NCBI GenBank assembly: GCA_945877045.1
Contig: CAMCQW010000082.1
Span: forward strand, 1-7,901
Length of the DNA: 7,901 nucleotides
Direction of reading: 5' to 3'
Origin: Chryseobacterium gleum
GTDB taxonomy: Bacteria > Bacteroidota > Bacteroidia > Flavobacteriales_D > Crocinitomicaceae
Shown here: positions 6,519 through 7,901 of the stretch, one piece after another
Layout: the number at the start of each line of letters is the position of its first letter
Position numbering within the stretch: the first letter of the stretch is position 1
The notes under the pieces: model-generated
The model's database searches: none
Told to the model about the DNA's origin: nothing
What the model saw: only the letters and a program-made list of their open reading frames with translations
Position numbers and translations under genes: made by a program

Positions 6519-7747
6519 AAGAATTTACAGCTCATTATTGCTGTGTCATCCCCATAATTTTGTGTTCCACACCAATCGGTCAAGTGAGAAAAGATGATGT
6601 TGTTCATGTCTTCCATTTTTAAACTGGAATATGCTTTGATGTCTTTAATTAATCTGTCTACTCCAAATTGCTCTCCATTTTCATCTTCTGTTTCGACAAC
6701 TCCATCGGTAAAAAGCACTAGGGTAGCATTGCTATTTAAGGTTAGCGAACCAATATTTATGGTTGGTAATTCATCGAGCATTCCCAATCCTATGCAACCA
6801 GATACAAGGGGTTGTATTTTACGATTCATCAAAAGGATGGGGTGATTATGTCCAGCATTGATGAATTTCAGTTTTCGTGTGTGTGCGTTAAAATGTGCGA
6901 TAAAAAATGTGATGAATTTTTCGCCTTTGGCATTTAGGATGACTTTTTTATTTAGTTCCTCCATTAAAAAAGCCAATTCGAAACGTTGGTATTTGAAAAG
7001 GGTTCGGACGGTTGCTTGAAAATTAGCCATCAACATGGCAGCACTTATTCCTTTACCTGAAACATCCGCGATACAAAGAATGTACTCATCATCTCCTAAA
7101 GGAATAAAGTCGTAATAATCACCCCCAATTGCATGTCTTTGTATATATTTTGCATGCACATCCATTTTTCTGTCCGAAGGTAGATCCGAAGGAAAAAGTA
7201 GTTTTTGTAGTTCCGAAGCGACTTCCAAATCTTTGGAGATCAATTCTTTTATCACATTACTTTTCACCAAGCGCTTATTTTCAATGGCAACCGTAATGAT
7301 ACTGGTTAATGTTTGTGCAAAAGATAAATGTGAGTCGGCATCTAGCAGCGTAGCGGGTTTCAATTGGTTGTCCGATAACAATAAATAGGCGAGGGGTTGC
7401 CCTAAATGTAGTACGGGCATTACCACGTTAAATTCTCGTAATAAATTGGAATTTGAGTCGGCTAGTAGGGTAGTTTCCTTGAATCTAAGTAGGTCAAGTA
7501 TGTTGTTTTCTGTATCAATTTTACCCTTATATCCTTCTTTTAAAAGGCAGCTCCATCCTTCCTGATTGATAAATAAAACAAATCGTCTAAAATTTAATTG
7601 CTCTTTTAAAATAAAGGAGAAATTTATGATTAATTGATCTGTAGAAAGATTATTGTTGATTGCGGAGCTGATTTCCAGCAAGGAGTTTAGCTTTAGCGCT
7701 TGTAGTGCTATTTTTTTGTCGAGAGTGGTGATTACGTCTTCCGTCAT
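6515..7747 (-). CDS. GAF-domain SpoIIE/PP2C-family serine/threonine phosphatase (RsbU-like)
   Basis: A 410-residue soluble protein with no signal peptide or membrane segment. Residues about 5-35 are helical, about 35-165 resemble a GAF sensor domain, and a helical linker (about 165-190, containing ASELQKLLFP) leads into a SpoIIE-type PP2C catalytic domain (about 195-410). The metal-binding acidic residues are all visible: Asp210 in GGDYYDF, Asp228 in ADVSGKGISAAML, Asp348 in LFTDGVVE, and Asp400-Asp401 in GDDTAIM; NAGHN is also present. The family dephosphorylates Ser/Thr-phosphorylated proteins, classically anti-anti-sigma (STAS) factors in partner-switching pathways. No STAS protein or anti-sigma kinase is seen here, so the target is unknown. 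The reading frame stays open back to an ATG at 7822, but that start would place 25 residues inside the preceding acyltransferase gene. The ATG at 7747 gives MTEDVITTLDKK and forms an ATGA overlap with the upstream stop, so it is preferred. Its stop interlocks with the stop of the PorU2-like gene. Confidence 0.92.
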   Translation of the reverse strand: MTEDVITTLDKKIALQALKLNSLLEISSAINNNLSTDQLIINFSFILKEQLNFRRFVLFINQEGWSCLLKEGYKGKIDTENNILDLLRFKETTLLADSNSNLLREFNVVMPVLHLGQPLAYLLLSDNQLKPATLLDADSHLSFAQTLTSIITVAIENKRLVKSNVIKELISKDLEVASELQKLLFPSDLPSDRKMDVHAKYIQRHAIGGDYYDFIPLGDDEYILCIADVSGKGISAAMLMANFQATVRTLFKYQRFELAFLMEELNKKVILNAKGEKFITFFIAHFNAHTRKLKFINAGHNHPILLMNRKIQPLVSGCIGLGMLDELPTINIGSLTLNSNATLVLFTDGVVETEDENGEQFGVDRLIKDIKAYSSLKMEDMNNIIFSHLTDWCGTQNYGDDTAIMSCKFF

Positions 7748-7901
7748 TTTTTGCCGTTCATAAAATCTGGTAATGCACGTAGCGCAACTAATTCTCTGAA
7801 TTTTTCTTTTACTTCTGCACAAGGGCTGCCAAAATAGGTTTTTCCAGCATCTAGATTTTTCATCACGCCGCTTTGTGCTAAAATAATTGCTGCTTCACCT
7901 A
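7744..7901 (-). CDS. lpxD: LpxD-like UDP-3-O-acylglucosamine N-acyltransferase, C-terminal fragment (enters from the right edge)
   Basis: The last 51 codons of a gene that begins beyond the right edge, read on the minus strand and ending at TGA (7746-7744). The fragment contains IILAQSGVMKNLDAGKTYFG, then SPCAEVKEKFRE and RALPDF. An 'aqSGv...l..gktyfGsPa.e.re..re.a.irqLP' pattern is the end of the last left-handed beta-helix coil plus the C-terminal helix of hexapeptide-repeat acyltransferases; it best fits LpxD, which adds the N-linked acyl chain to UDP-3-O-acylglucosamine in lipid A synthesis. LpxA or another hexapeptide transferase cannot be excluded because the catalytic His and the N-terminal uridine-binding domain lie outside. 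The phosphatase gene starts inside its stop codon (ATGA), implying one transcript and coupled translation. In many Bacteroidota lpxD is followed by the lpxC/fabZ fusion, which is not the case here, so this may be a second, paralogous LpxD. Confidence 0.6.
   Translation of the reverse strand, partial: GEAAIILAQSGVMKNLDAGKTYFGSPCAEVKEKFRELVALRALPDFMNGKK

Noticed and set aside
6505..6560. Terminator between the convergent genes
   Set aside because: No GC-rich hairpin followed by a T-tract is visible, and the stop codons leave no intergenic space.
7748..7822. Longer start for the phosphatase at 7822, adding 25 residues
   Set aside because: The extra residues are Cys/Arg-rich, unlike a GAF-phosphatase start, and lie inside the LpxD-like gene; the ATGA start at 7747 explains the sequence better.

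Overview
The window looks like a chromosomal segment from a Bacteroidota genome, probably of the Flavobacteriales/Crocinitomicaceae type (the rank is an inference from protein style, not a search). The evidence is an AT-rich sequence with AT-rich intergenic DNA, start codons without clear Shine-Dalgarno sites, and above all a PorV-like / PorU-like gene pair, which belongs to the type IX secretion system (T9SS) found only in this phylum.

Layout, left to right: (1) 1-121, minus strand: the first 40 codons of a probable phosphatidylserine synthase (pssA), running off the left edge. (2) 122-264: a 143-bp, very AT-rich divergent intergenic region with one short perfect inverted repeat. (3) 265-1353, plus: a PorV/PorQ-family outer-membrane beta-barrel protein (PorV2 type). 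(4) 1350-6518, plus: a 1722-residue, multidomain gingipain-family (C25) sortase-like protein (PorU2 type), joined to the previous gene by an ATGA overlap. (5) 6515-7747, minus: a GAF + SpoIIE/PP2C serine/threonine phosphatase, whose stop codon interlocks tail-to-tail with that of the PorU2-like gene. (6) 7744-7901, minus: the last 51 codons of a left-handed-beta-helix acyltransferase, most likely LpxD-like, which runs into the phosphatase gene through another ATGA overlap.

How the genes fit together: items 3 and 4 form one two-gene operon. The barrel is predicted to be the outer-membrane shuttle/anchor, and the giant C25 protein the surface-exposed partner. In the known T9SS, PorV carries cargo and PorU is the sortase that cleaves the C-terminal signal and attaches cargo to A-LPS. 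Here the gene order is V then U, and the U-like protein is much longer than classical PorU. It carries a run of extra beta-rich modules between protease and C-terminal domain, including a segment that resembles the ILEI/PANDER (FAM3) fold. Items 5 and 6 form a second translationally coupled unit pairing lipid A biosynthesis with a signalling phosphatase. The outer genes (pssA, lpxD-like) make envelope lipids, so the whole window has an envelope theme. No RNA genes, mobile elements, CRISPR arrays or convincing terminators were seen.
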